From: Amphimedon queenslandica
Lineage: Eukaryota; Porifera; Demospongiae; Haplosclerida; Niphatidae
Assembly (NCBI RefSeq): GCF_000090795.2
Contig: NW_003546405.1
Location: 79,065-100,708, forward strand
DNA: 21,644 nucleotides
Reading direction: 5' to 3'
Shown in pieces: positions 1-12,404 of the stretch; within the stretch, counting starts at the first letter, position 1, and each line of letters starts with the position of its first letter. A program made the position numbers and the translations under genes. A model generated the notes under the pieces. It ran no database searches and was not told the origin of the DNA. It worked only from the letters and a program-made list of their open reading frames with translations.

Positions 1-506
1 GCTGAGCCATGGTGGCATTGAGAAGGTATACGGTTGTGGCTACATCAAACCACATGTGTGAACCTATAATTCTGAAGCTGAGGATTTTCACAAAAAACAT
101 CTTTATACTATAGAAAATGCAAAACATCCTCATGTACTTCTACCACCTGAATCATAAGAAAGGCTTTCTCTTAATTAGCCACAATAGCAATAGGCTACAT
201 CCTGAATCGCAAAAAAGTATGAAAAACATTTTGATGCAATGAAGGTCCTATATGGATGCAATTATTCAATGATGGACCACTAGTCATAGCAGAGGCATTG
301 TATACAATTCTCAATTTTGTAGTAGACTTGTCCTGCCTCAACACTCAATGATGCAGCAAATAGTGTGTACGTGCCACACTGCATTCTTCAGAGTTCTCAA
401 CGTGGACACTAAATCTCATGGCAAGTTGCTCTCTAATAATATCATTATATCTCCTCAATAACTCAGGAGAGCTCTTCAGGCACTTAAACCAACCATTCAA
501 TTGACG
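1..506 (-). pseudogene. BEL/Pao reverse transcriptase, N-terminal part, decayed and cut by the window edge
   Basis: Read on the minus strand, this continues the polyprotein whose protease-like domain lies at 507-1260. Recognisable blocks in order are a linker with NGWFKCLKSSPELLRRYNDII, then TTKLRIVYNASAMTSGPSLN (BEL/Pao elements usually have TTKLRVVYDASAxTSGPSLN), then LHQNVFHTFLRFRM, PIAIVAN and EKAFLMIQ, then a stretch matching the usual 'RDVLRFLW' region, and finally YRFTHVV near position 10-40. The Asp of motif A (normally 'VADIEKAFL') is replaced: the frame reads VAN followed by a TAA stop. At least four in-frame stops and a frameshift near position 40 are present, so no functional enzyme can be made. 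The YxDD catalytic motif would lie left of position 1 and cannot be seen. The family assignment rests on motif recognition and is quite sure. Confidence 0.8.
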
Positions 507-1260
507 TTAAAGCTGATAGTTATCAGCAAGAGTAATGCAAGAGTCTTTCCAAGGCAGGGAAACAACATACTGACCATTATCAAACTTCACATGATCACTA
601 AATTGAGTTTGCACTAAATTCTCATCTTCCAAAATTCCTAAAGATTCTAGCTCCCAAAATGAACGTAATATACGTTCTAGGCTCATGTCTTCATGGACAC
701 TGTCAACCCTTAAAACATGGGTGACCATAGTAGCACTCTGTGCGCTTGACTGTGTCACAGCAGAAGTACCACATAAAATCCTGCCAAAGCATGAGGGTAG
801 AGAAACAGGCTCATTGTTACTCTTCATTATGTCACCTGTAAGTAGAGACCAATACTGGTCAGATCCAATTAAGATGTCAGGCTTTATCCACTTGCAATGA
901 TCCAATGAAATAGAAAATTCCAAACTATTGAGATGAGGATACTTACTCAAGTTTATGGCTTCATACGTCAAAGGGTCACATATGAGGCTAACTCTGAGCA
1001 GCTTAAGCTCCACATGAGCATTATTCTTCAGCTCAAGACCGAGTTTTACAACAAAACATTCAGTATGACACTCCTTTCTAGACTCAAATGTCATTATAGA
1101 AACCGATTTAGTGCCCATCAGGGATGGCAATTCCAACTTCTGGCATGCACTTCTAGTAATATTTGAGCACTAGCTCCCTCTGCCTAATAGGACATATAAG
1201 GACATTCTATTGCTAGGCTCAATGAGATTGAAGGCAAAAATGCGTGCCACTTGAAGGAGG
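507..1260 (-). pseudogene. BEL/Pao DUF1758 aspartic-protease-like domain, inactive
   Basis: The open stretch 507-1136 encodes about 209 residues with hallmarks of the DUF1758 (putative peptidase A17-associated) domain of Pao-type polyproteins: KLELPSLMGTKSVSI, then MTFES, HPHLNSLEF-like spacing, DILIGSDQYWSLLTGDI, and SCFGRILCGTS. The N-terminal part continues to about 1260 (FAFNLIEPSNRMSLYVLL). The active-site motif normally reads LLDSGSQ; here (1171-1190) it reads LLGRGS followed by TAG, so the catalytic Asp is gone. After GSDQYWSLL the C-terminal part leads into the linker before reverse transcriptase (QYVVSLPWKDS, a typical BEL/Pao junction), and a TAA at 507 stops it. Its function in a live element would be to process the Gag-Pol polyprotein. 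Here it is a relic. Confidence 0.78.
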
Positions 1261-1399
1261 GTACACTCTCTGGAACTAGTATAGAAGGTCGCACCCGTAT
1301 TTGATCCTTTAATTGGAGGGGTCTCTGGATTAACCCCTTAGACTAATGTGGGGAAGCACCATCTCTAGCAGTAGGAGGCCTCTGGCCTGATTTAGGCTT

Positions 1400-1898
1400 T
1401 CAGTTCCTCATACATACACTAGAGTGATGTCTCACTTCACACGTAGCACAGCTCATCAAGGAGTGACAGTGCTTACTAATGTGACCTGGGTGGAGGCAAA
1501 CAAAGCATCTGCCTTGCTCTCTTATCATTCGTTTCCTCTCATCAACTCCAGTGACCTTAGTACACTGGGCAGGTGTGTGGTCTTCTTGCTGGCAAAAGCA
1601 GCAACTACTCTGGCTACCTCCAGTAAAAGTGGCAGCAGTGGAAAAATCCTTTCCACGCTTATTGGTAAAACTACTCTGTTTAGTCTTAGGTAGGGAGGCC
1701 CTCTCTCTAGCTTTGACCTCTGCTAATAACACATCCAGTATCCTTGTCGTGTTCCAATCATCAGCTGGAATCTATTGCACAATAGCAAGTCTGAGCTCAG
1801 ATGGAAACTTCTTTATGAACAAAGGAGCCAGCGATGATCTATAAGAGTCCACAGGTACTACCAATGCAGATAGACTCCTAATTGTAGACTCAGTCAGG
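1400..1898 (-). pseudogene. BEL/Pao Gag C-terminal part with zinc knuckles
   Basis: The region 1400-1732 encodes about 110 residues ending in a cysteine/histidine cluster. Two clear CCHC knuckles (C-x2-C-x4-H-x4-C) are CCFCQQEDHTPAQC and CFVCLHPGHISKHC, and a third, less regular one is CATCEVRHHSSVC. This trio is typical of BEL/Pao Gag, where it binds the RNA genome. Upstream the same frame continues through SYRSSLAPLFIKKFPSELRL and IPADDW to about 1898, interrupted by a TAG near 1772 (in place of a sense codon before IPADDW) and a TAA at about 1901. The order matches the family: DUF1759 region, linker, knuckles, protease. Confidence 0.78.
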
Positions 1899-1900
1899 TC

Positions 1901-2576
1901 TTACAGGCGACAAAGCTCAAAAATGTGATGATCAGAAGAAACTATATCAAGGCTCATCAGTACATCCATATGAGCTGCAGTGATCCTCTCCTTGCTGCCA
2001 AATCTCTTCACCAATAAGTCAACTGCAGTAGAATAGTTGGCATCAGTAAGGGCAAGGCCTGCAATAGTTTGCTTGGCTTTGCCTTCCAATAAAGACTGCA
2101 GATAAGGAAATTTATCAATGGTTGTCAAGCTGGGATTATCATGAATAGCTGACTTGAAGGAAGCGCAAAAAGGGGTCCATGCAACTAGACTCCCTTGAAA
2201 AGACTTTATTGTCAACTTGCAGTTTGGCAGAAACAACAGGAGGTCTAACAGGACTTAATGTACCTGTACTAGTGTGGATAGGAGGTGGCAATGTTGAGAC
2301 AGCACGATCCACAGTAGACATGGCAAGGAACAGCTCATCTTTGATTCGCTCCGAATCTTCAATCACCTTAACCAAAACTCCCAAATCGACAAGAGACAAA
2401 ATTTGTTCATCAAACTTTATATGAAAATCAAAAGTATCCTGAAGGCCACGCTTCAATTGCCGAAGTTTGATTTTATCAGGCCCAGGGGATGCAGCAAAGA
2501 GATCAGACACCTTTACCCTTGGAGTGGATATGGCACGATGTCCAACTTGAGTTATCTCTAGAGCAGCAAGATCCAC
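1901..2576 (-). pseudogene. BEL/Pao Gag N-terminal part (DUF1759-like), frameshifted
   Basis: Two overlapping open stretches make up the Gag N-terminus. The first, 2139-2576, begins with LAALEITQVGHRAISTPRVK and holds an alpha-helical segment (IKLRQLKRGLQDTFDF, then ILSLVDLGVLVKVIEDSERI). The second, 1901-2236, carries the DUF1759 signature: FQGSLVAWTPFCASFKSAIH, NPSLTTIDKFPYLQSLLEG, and DLLVKRFGSKERI. The same motif stem (KLQVDN versus KLTIKSFQG) appears in both frames around 2215-2236, so a frameshift there has split one ancestral frame. No ATG suits the first segment (its left end is GTG), so the true start is lost or lies upstream. The role in a live element is capsid assembly. Confidence 0.75.
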
Positions 2577-3051
2577 CGTTATTATACAAAAAATGAATTC
2601 TCAGACAAAGGAGGTAGGCTAAGTGTACTTAAAACTAAAACAACAAACTAGCCACAAGACCCACTGCGAGTCCACGTGCATGCAACAGTACAAAGAAGTC
2701 AAAATATGGCGTAAAGCAACAGGTAAGTATACAAAAACCCAGCCCTTCCCATATTGCAATAACTTGAAGAACTGTCTCACCACTCCCAAAGAGGTACTCT
2801 ACCAAGGCTGCAACTTCAGGACTGTAATCAGACCGTCACAGCAGAGTTACTCTACCAGCTGGTATAGTTCCAGATCCTAGGCCGCTCAGTCAGTAATCTG
2901 GATCAATGTTGACCAAATTGTCAATGCGTCTCCTCTACAGATTCGGATGCCATCCAGCCTGTCCATATAGCTGCTTTCTTAGTAGTCAGCTCAGCTCAGG
3001 ATGCACTAGTTAGCTCGCCAATGCCTGGCTTGCTATCAATTTCAACAATTA
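2577..3051 (-). other. BEL/Pao 5' leader region, no gene
   Basis: This 475-bp stretch lies between the Gag start and the candidate LTR, on the upstream side of the minus-strand element. I see no coding signal that continues. Just inside the candidate LTR, the minus strand reads ttgatagcaagccaggcat (about 3022-3041), which could be a decayed primer binding site, but I cannot match it firmly to a tRNA. Confidence 0.35.
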
Positions 3052-3937
3052 TGTTTCAATAGAATGTTTGAAATCAAATAATACCAGCTTTACTGGTTGA
3101 AATAACAATATCAAATAAAGATAAATAGTGCCACAGTCACACTATCTCCCAACGAATCAATAACTCACACTCAATCCTCTGCCAAAATTGCTCACAAAAT
3201 TACTCTTATATACAGAATACACTCATGAATAATAATAAGAACTAATAATTAATAATAATTGATAAACAATAATCACAATAAATAATATATCACTCATAAA
3301 ACATCACAATAATTGCCTTTCAACACTGACCTTTAGTAATTTCATGAAGTTGATTATAGTATGCACTTTTTCCTTTAAATAACTTGTAAAAGGCTTAATT
3401 GCTCATGGTGCAGTATCGCCATCATTTTTTACTTCCTCAGCTGTCATATTTGATTTGACCACTGCTAAGTGCTACCTATTTTGTATTAGCATGTCATTTG
3501 GATAAATCTATTTAAGCTAAGCAAAAAAATTGCATATGTACATTTGAAATCCACTAACATTATCACAATCAAGAGACTCTAATTTCCCTTGCTTTAATAG
3601 TTACTACAATGCTTCCACTTACTCAAAACTTAATTTGTTCAGAAATTTTTATCTAGTGAGACAATCACAGTTCATATTTTAAATTAACTTAGACCTGCAC
3701 TGGTAATTCAAATGTTTCTTTAAAAATTGCAATGAAGTGATAAATGAGGAAGGAATTAAAACATCATTAATATTGTTAAAAAATTTTTAAGAGTCACTAT
3801 TATCCCTCGTCTAATTAACAGGTATTTTGGCCCTATATAGTGGCCAGACTAGTATCTCAACTAGTCTCAGTTAATTCCTTGAGGGTTTTTATTCTCTTCC
3901 TCCGTCTTGTTTGCATCAGTGGTCCTGTAAAATAACA
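3052..3937 (-). repeat. Candidate LTR of the BEL/Pao element
   Basis: On the minus strand this 886-bp block begins TGTTATTTTACAGG and ends TTGAAACA, giving the TGTT...AACA termini common in LTRs. It lies directly upstream of the leader and Gag, where a 5' LTR should be. A TATA-like CTATATAGG lies at about 3829-3838 on the minus strand. It is very AT-rich, with an AAT-type simple repeat at about 3225-3290. The partner LTR would be left of the window, so neither identity nor target duplication can be checked. The boundaries are inferred. Confidence 0.3.
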
Positions 3938-4508
3938 AATATGAGGTAATATTATAGCAGGGATAGAACAACTCCTGGAAACAGCTCTTGGCTGCTATAT
4001 CTCACCAGCAACACTACATGGAGCCAACACACTTAAGGCTAACTAACTTAGTGTTGCTGTGCGTAGCCTGATCAATAACCTCAAAATGAGAGTACAGTGC
4101 AACCCCTCCCTATAGACACTCCTGAATTATGGACACCTTTGACTTACAGGTAACAGTAGTACAACGAAACGTCCTTCCTACTGTTGCTGTACAAAAGTCC
4201 ACCAAAAAGCGAACCCCCAAATTACGGAATACAGAAACTTTTAGAAAAACAGAATAATCATGCTGTATATAAGTTAACCCCTCTAGTGCGGACAGTGGGA
4301 TTGGTCCTAGCGATCAATGGGTCAATTAATTTGTTGCTAGTACTGATTATGAATTAAAATATAATTATTTTTATTTTAAAATTATTATTATTACGATATA
4401 AGCACTTTTTAAAGCAAAGATTGTGTTGTCAGATCTTGTCTAACAAATTTAGCCTATCAACATATCAACACATGGTATCTCCAGTCCAAATCCTGCTCCC
4501 CTGTTCAC

Positions 4509-4829
4509 CTAGCATCCTGTGATCGTGACCGTGCCACTGTGGGTTGTTCTGCTTAAAGAGCTACAAACAATGGGAGCTAAGTTGGCTGGTATGCGGCCAA
4601 CCACTGTTGCTATGTCTTTAATTACTGCCATGGCAACATCTGGTATTACAGGATTACTAGTTTCACATTGAATAACCAATTTTTCTACTATAACAGGGGT
4701 CCATACAGTCTTGTAGACATGGAAACCTCTATAAAAAACCTTATCTCTGCAGAATCCATTCAATTCAGGCAGTAGAACTTTTGATCTGTCAGGTTTCAAA
4801 GATTGCAAGTAGCTAGCAGGCTTAGCCAC
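4509..4829 (-). pseudogene. HIRAN-like domain fragment inside the Tigger element
   Basis: This is an open stretch of about 106 residues on the strand opposite the transposase. Key blocks are FYRGFHVYKTVWTPVI (residues about 32-47), NPVIPDVAMAVIKD (about 60-73), TVVGRIPANLAPI and a final SGTVTITG. This order resembles metazoan proteins with a HIRAN-like fold: GFHVYK-x-W-x-P-x-I, then NPHD-x-x-AVAV, then VVGHIP, then a Gly-Gly-x-I-x-C-x-I-x-G strand. HIRAN domains are known from helicases such as HLTF as DNA-end binders, and animal genomes carry stand-alone versions of unknown role. The left end is GTG, with a TGA just upstream, so it lacks a proper start. It is best read as an exon or gene fragment trapped in the transposon. 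Confidence 0.5.
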
Positions 4830-4934
4830 ACCATATCACGTGAGGATGCACAGCTGCACAATGTTGTGGTTATCAGGAAGAAGTACTGCAATAACATTAT
4901 GAGCTCCACCAAATCTTAAGTTCTGGAAAAAGAA

Positions 4935-6430
<1,496 letters not shown>

Positions 6431-6588
6431 TCCTTAGAGGTTGTGCAAGTGTACCTTGACCACAGGGATTGTGCAGATTTAGCAATAAACACTGGTATCC
6501 TCCTCAATGAAGTTTTATCTTCAAGCCTTTCCTTTACAAGCAGCATACAAACTACATTATTAGACTATTTTCATTCATAAGACCATGC

Positions 6589-6644
6589 ATAATTCATGAT
6601 ACACTGACAAATAAACATAATTCATGATACACTGACAAATAAAC
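6589..6644 (+). repeat. 28-bp perfect tandem duplication
   Basis: Positions 6589-6616 and 6617-6644 are identical (each begins ataattcatgatacactgac). It lies in the 3' non-coding part of the Tigger element, downstream of the transposase stop. Confidence 0.92.
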
Positions 6645-6783
6645 ATAGACTTTATTAGAATTACCTCTACCCTTGATATGATTTAATAACTATTATTCAC
6701 CACCCCTGAATTAAGAACACCTCTGAAATAAGGACACTTCAGTAGATCCAAATGGTGTCTGGAGTTTAAGGTGTTCCACTGTA

Positions 6784-8081
6784 GATCTATTTCAAACTGC
6801 TCACACATTTAAGGGCTATAATAAACAAACTATTGGTATTATACATTTTTTACTTGGGTTGCTCTTCATTGCCATCTTCTGTACTGTACTGTCTTGACAG
6901 GAGACACTCAGACACAACTGCTATAGGCCGGGTGATGATCACGTGATATTACATGAAGTCATAGAAAGAGATGCTGTAGGTGTATTGATATCTCTACACA
7001 ACTATCATTTATAATATGTATATCAGTATGTGATGCATCCATAAATTTATGTACATCTATAGCTTGTATCCAATGGCAGATTAACACTGTCTATATAATA
7101 TTTTTAAAGTCTTCACACCCCATACATGATACCCTTAGTACAGTGAATGATGATCATTTGTCAACAGTTTCAAGTAATATAGTTTATAGTCAGTAGTAAA
7201 TATAACATCACATAATAGTAGCTGCTACTATTGATGATCTAGAAACAACTGCCCTTTCTACACTACTGGCAGTGTATAATATAGATGCAAAATCCATGTT
7301 AACTTATCTCCGTTCACAGGACGCAAATGATGATGATAGTTTCAACTGTTACAAAAGAGAAACCAAGCACTTTTGTGGTAAATTATTCTATTGTTCATAA
7401 TAATCACAATTGTACTTATCAATTTTAAAATGAGACTAGTTTTTTAAAACAAGTGTCAATGGTAAAAGTGTGCACACAATTAAATCTTCATTTTGGCAAA
7501 AATCGCTTTCAAAGAATATGTGGAAAGATGCAATACTTTGCTATTTGCCAATAGCGAATGTATACTGCTCTCTTGCCTTCAAGTACCATTGGATAAAAGA
7601 AAATGTCTCAAAAAATCTCTCCTTTATTTTGATGCTATGGCCACTGCACATCTTCATCTTGCCCAATTAAATTTATTGTTGCAATTCGTGATAGTACTAC
7701 GAGGGGCACCCTATCAGCTATTGTCAAGTTTACCAACAATGATGTTTGCCACGAAAGTGATGAATGCAGATCACGTCACATTCAAGGTTGGTCAGCAACA
7801 AAATTAAAAAAAACTACTGGAACATTAGGCATCATCAACCCTTTACCATCAGCTTGTTACTACAATCCCTGAGGAAGAGTTACTTTCAGGAAAATGGGAT
7901 CAAGCGGGGAGTAGTGTTAAAACTATGCAAAAGATATAATCTGAAGGCTTGAAAAACGAAACCACTTCGACCTGTTCACATCAATACTGAAGTTGCACGA
8001 GGAATGAAATAGTGGGTTGCAATCAAAAAAATTTGCAGATATATACAAAGCATACAAGCTTCGCCTGCAAGTGTTACTTGC
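6784..8081. other. AT-rich stretch without a recognised gene
   Basis: No gene was recognised. It holds a small near-perfect palindrome (7214-7232: aatagtagc, one base, gctactatt). An open stretch at 7493-7807 on the plus strand (104 codons) has no motif I recognise. A second plus frame across 7680-7870 also reads in a protein-like way. These may be the upstream part of the transposase relic at 8082-8346, but no family signature is visible. Confidence 0.4.
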
Positions 8082-8346
8082 TTTACAGAAGAGGGCCTTC
8101 AACTATGCCATGAACTTGGAGCAAGTAACACCCTCTGTTTGGATGCTACTGGCACAATTGCGTCCTTGAAGAAAAGAAAATTTGATAAATGCACTATGTT
8201 TTACTAGCACTGGTCATGGGCCAGCAGGGTCACTAGCAGGTTACTAGCAGGGTCACTGGTCATGCCTAGAGCCACCAATTGCTGTTGTAGAGTTCTTGAC
8301 AGCCGATAACAGCGTGCTAGCAGCTTCTCGTGTTATGGAATTTTAA
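8082..8346 (+). pseudogene. Transposase-like relic with LDATG motif
   Basis: On the plus strand one frame reads CFTEEGLQLCHELGASNTLC followed directly by LDATGTIASLKKRKFDK. After a local duplication, the frame resumes with EPPIAVVEFLTADNSVLA (about 8270-8325). The order 'LDATG, then about 40 residues, then P-x-A-V-x-E-F-x-T' resembles the first catalytic block of MULE-like DDE transposases, in which the Asp of the LDATG-type motif is catalytic. This is a resemblance I recall, not a search result. A duplication with the 11-bp repeat cactggtcatg (8208-8218 and 8254-8264) and several stops break the frame. The rest of the protein is not readable. Confidence 0.35.
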
Positions 8347-11215
8347 AAACTGAGTATCATAATTATAGGTCACAAAATGTCATTATATTAAGAAGATAGT
8401 TATTGATCACAGTATGGTTGTAGTTTTGTCCCTATCATGAGATTTGTTTCATTATAGTCTCTCAAAATACTACCACAGATGTTATAGAGTTGCTACAGGG
8501 GCTTTTCTTGATTGTGACCTCGAAAATGGATGTGTTTGCATAAATTGCACATTTTACGTACAGCATGACGAATGACTTACAAAAGATATTGTACGTTTAA
8601 TGTTATGTGACAATAAATTATGAATTGTTATTGATATAGTGGTTCATCAATAAGTGAGACTTACAAGTTCACATTGTATGCATTTTCAATGCTTGTCAAT
8701 TCTAATTGTCTTGACAGCTTTGTTAAAAGGCTGGCACTAATTTACCCAGCATTTAGTTTAGAGTACATAGATTTTTTAGTGAAAATGGCAACTCTGGAGA
8801 TTGAAGATATAATTAGGAGTATATGCTGCCAAAAACAGGAGAGTTTCAACGAGCCAGAAGATCAAAAGGAAGGTTTAGGTTTTACTCAGGATTATATTCA
8901 GTTCTAAATTCTTTTTTGGCATATATTTCTAAAAGAATTGCCAATCAATACACATGCCAAAACTCAACAATGCCCCGTAATAAAATTTATTACCCACAGT
9001 GGCTGCAGGTGTTAGAGAAGAAGTGGTTGCTGCATATCCCATTTGGGACATCACTTTTAGAGGTGTAGCTATCACTGTAATACAACGCTTTCAATTAAAA
9101 TTATGAAAATTAAAATTATTAAAATTAGAATGCTACCCATCAAATGAGGTAAATAATCAATGAAGTGGTAAGAATTTTAAAAGTGAACCTTCCATTGTAT
9201 GTCTAATAAAATCAAAACACTGCTGATGATAAAACAAGTGGCACACTTGAAGCCTGGAGTTTGATATTGAAGAGAATTGACCACCCTAAGCATAGATTTA
9301 GTGACTAAGGAACACTATGAAGTTTTGAGAGGGAGGCAGACATCACTCAGAGACCATCAATAAAAAAAGAAAGCTTGTAGAAGTATGCATTTAATGATAA
9401 TGATTTATTAATTGAAACTTGTAGGCTAAAGCTTCATTCAAACATCCAGTTACAGAAGAATGGTCTAGAAGACCTAAAACATGGCTCAAAATGTCAAATC
9501 CTTGCACCTATCAAAAATCTCCTCTGGAATAGTTTTGTCTAAAATTGTGAAAATTAAAATGAATTAATTTCAAAAACAATAATACTTTTTTAGTTCTAGT
9601 GATGATGATGACAACAGTTTCAAATGTAAATCCTCCATTGCTAATACTGATGCAGTAGACAGATATTACTAAGAAAAAGCATCAAGTAAATAATTATTAT
9701 TATTTATAATTAAGCAGCTACAGGAAATTGCTAATGAGTGGAAAATTATATCTCAAGAAGTTATAACTATTAGCAAGTCTGTGGTACAATTTGTGATTAG
9801 ACGGATACATTTACTAATTTGTTATAGGGTAAAGAAGAATTCTTGGTTTTCATGATAATTATTCATAGTTTGAATTGAGGATAAGAATCATCATTGCAAC
9901 ATGTTGACAAGTGCCACACCCCATTGTGGGAATAAGCTGTTTGAGCCATTGGCGGCAATGGTAAACAATTGAGCTGCTACAGGGTTGCAGGCAACAAAAC
10001 TTGGCTGATATTCTTCTCTTCTTTATTGAAGAAGAGGAAATGAAAAAAATTGGACGTAAATAGTTAGGAGAGCAAAATAGAAGTGAAAGAAGGATGAAAA
10101 ATTTTGTCAATAAACAGTTCACTGTAGGTTGCTTGCAATAATGTTTCTGATGATTTAACAGCTTTCTAAACAAAATTGCAAGATAATTTTAACCATCTAG
10201 ACTACTTTTCAACACTGCTTTCCTGCTGTAACAGCAAAATAATAAGCAGAATAATACAAAGATATTAAAGTTTTGCCTGGTAATTCAAGGTAGGCAATGA
10301 TAATGCAAGCTATAAATCTACTTGTAACTGCAGTTTTAACTATAAAATGTGATGCAACAACGTAAGAACAACTTTTATTATACTACAACATGCAGCATAA
10401 GTCATCAATCAATGCATAGCAGTGACAGGGAATGACGTTTCAAGTGTCTTGTGTTAATTACTGATAAATTTTTCTCTATTTACCATCTCGTTCCTCTAAT
10501 TAAACATGTCCTGACTTCCATGAGAGGCCATAAAAAAAGCCATGACTCATGTTTTGTAGAAATTTAACTGTTTTTGTGATAATTATGGATAGGTTGTGTC
10601 TCAAAGACCAGGATGACTTAGTTTCTCAACATGTCTCCTCTGCTGAAGTGAATTCAAGCCCTTGCAATAAGTACTTTCAGTTGCAATGCATGCCACAATT
10701 GGGAGCGATACTTGACAACATCCTCATTCAATTCCTCGGGTGATTATGGTTAATACTCAATAAATAAATTATCTGGAAAACAAATTGGCTCAAAGTTCAT
10801 TGGAGCCACATCTAAATTTTTGGAATTAAAAATATTAGGGATGCAGATGTGGAATTCAACTCTGATGGAAGTGATGTCATCATTACTCATGTTGAGAAGT
10901 ACATTAACTATATAGCTATAACAACAATTTATGTATAAAATTGTATGTCCACTTTAGAGATGATGTTATCAGGAATACTTTTACGAAAGCGCATTATTAA
11001 ATTATGCATAGTATTTCAATGATATATGCATGTACATGTATAGGACACAGCATGCATGATTGAATTAGAGTATCAACTGAAAAAAGCTTTGGACAATTCA
11101 TCAATGGTGTTGTGCTGGTTGAATAGTGCAGTGTAGCTACTTTTACAAGCTCCATTGCCTGAATTTCTTTGTGGTACAACAAAGTTATTATGCTACTTAT
11201 ATTTTCATAGCAATT
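8347..11215. other. Long AT-rich stretch, no supported gene
   Basis: I see no gene here. Short open stretches at 8674-8907, 8823-9068, 9859-10173 and 10549-10743 have no recognisable motifs and overlap one another or are biased by A/T runs. Simple AT-rich repeats occur near 9093-9130 and 9690-9710. It may be old transposon remains or intergenic or intronic DNA. Confidence 0.45.
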
Positions 11216-11540
11216 AACATCTCATACAGTCCCTTTAACCATGTCCACAGACAAAGAGGAGACACTTTGGTAGGACTGCGAAGAGACACCCCAGACTGAA
11301 CTAATAAATATTTGGGGATGCAGCACCATGCATCCCCTTGACAATAGTCGGATGAGACTGCTTGCTGTCCTTAGCCATCAGATAGTGATGGCATAGTGAC
11401 TAAGTTAGGTAAGTTTAGGCATTGCTTTCAGCCTCACAATGCCAAGTCCTGAGGGGAATTAATACTGAGGCTTAATATGGGCTATGAACTAGGACAGGGT
11501 AACTCTCTCTCTCTCTAACCTTGTTTCTACCTATTTAAAT
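11216..11540 (+). repeat. Dispersed repeat, copy A
   Basis: This matches 13325-13680 in the same orientation at about four-fifths identity by eye. Shared landmarks in order are ttaaccatgtccaca, tatttggggatgcagcacca, gactgcttgctgtcctt, ttaatactgaggc, gggtaactctctctc and ctatttaaa. It contains a hairpin at 11314-11337 (ggggatgca, six-base loop, tgcatcccc) and a CT microsatellite at about 11503-11516. Its termini show no clear inverted repeats. A TATA-like tataaaag lies just after it at 11553-11560. Confidence 0.8.
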
Positions 11541-11606
11541 GAGAAGGTGCGGTATAAAAGGCGATGCCCTGGGCATGGTGGCTTCCTTTTTTTTTCACTT
11601 GTAAAA

Positions 11607-11862
11607 ATGCCAGATCTAGATGATGTTCCTTCTTCAAGGAAAAACACAGGCAGAGAGAGGTTTGGGAGCCAAGTGGAGTTACATTATATTCTAAAAGAAG
11701 ACAAGGACCAGTTCTAGTTAGGCTTGATCGAGTTAAGGGGCCTTTAGGCACTAAACAAAGGCGCTGAAAATGCTGTCTCACTTTCTTGCTGATTTAATCG
11801 GGAAAGAGGATCATTTAGAGGCTCTATCACAGGATACTAGTTACACTCAATACTTTAGGTAG
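11607..11862 (+). pseudogene. Small broken gene downstream of a TATA-like box
   Basis: Three plus-strand pieces follow each other in different frames. An ATG at 11607 opens 36 codons (MPDLDDVPSSRKNTGRERFG, then a VELHYILKEDKD stretch, TAG at 11715). The next frame reads GPVLVRLDRVKGPLGTKQRR. An ATG at 11770 then opens 30 codons (MLSHFLADLIGKEDHLEALS, TAG at 11860). The composition is charged and balanced, unlike the AT-driven frames nearby, which suggests former coding sequence broken by one or two frameshifts. A TATA-like tataaaag sits 47 bp before the first ATG. I do not recognise the family. Confidence 0.3.
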
Positions 11863-12404
11863 TTACAATGTGTTTGAAATTATTGTTAGTATATAAAATA
11901 AGATGGGGACGAAGAGCAGCCATTTTGTGCATCAATATAGGATCGGCTATTAGGATGCACATGTTGATGATAGTTTCATATGGTTGACCGAAGGGTGATC
12001 AATTACAGTCAGGCATTATTTACTATTTTTATTATGATTTATTATAATAATTATCAAAATTTCTTTATTTATTCTTAAATACTATTATTATTATGGTATA
12101 AGTCATGTGATTTGTACTAAATTTCAAATGAATGATAGTTGAGTCCTGTAATCATAACTCATGTTTCTTATGTAGTAGATAAAGAAGTAACTATAACGTG
12201 TATTGCAAAGTAATCATACATTAATTGACATTAATTTTTTAAGGCTAGTGCTAGCATACACTTGTGCTGGTATATTACCATCACAGTACTGCCATATTTT
12301 GATCTGCATTACTTGGTATAGTTGGGAAAATGTACACAAATACAGGACGCGTCTCTCCATCCCCATATCCATTCAAGTTTGTTATTGTTTATATGTTTAA
12401 TAAT
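11863..12404. other. AT-rich stretch, no gene seen
   Basis: Simple A/T-rich sequence (for example 12020-12095) with no coding signal. A 'tatataaaa' at about 11890 followed by gccattttg at 11919 looks core-promoter-like, but nothing downstream supports a gene. Confidence 0.35.

Noticed and set aside
1424..2424. Plus-strand open stretches opposite the BEL Gag.
   Set aside because: They are antisense shadows of the minus-strand Gag, which has clear domains.
3225..3290. AAT-type tandem sequence as a CRISPR-like or satellite array.
   Set aside because: It is irregular simple AT sequence without spacers or a fixed period.
9859..10173. A 104-codon minus-strand open stretch.
   Set aside because: No motif, AT-driven composition and no start or splice context; probably chance.
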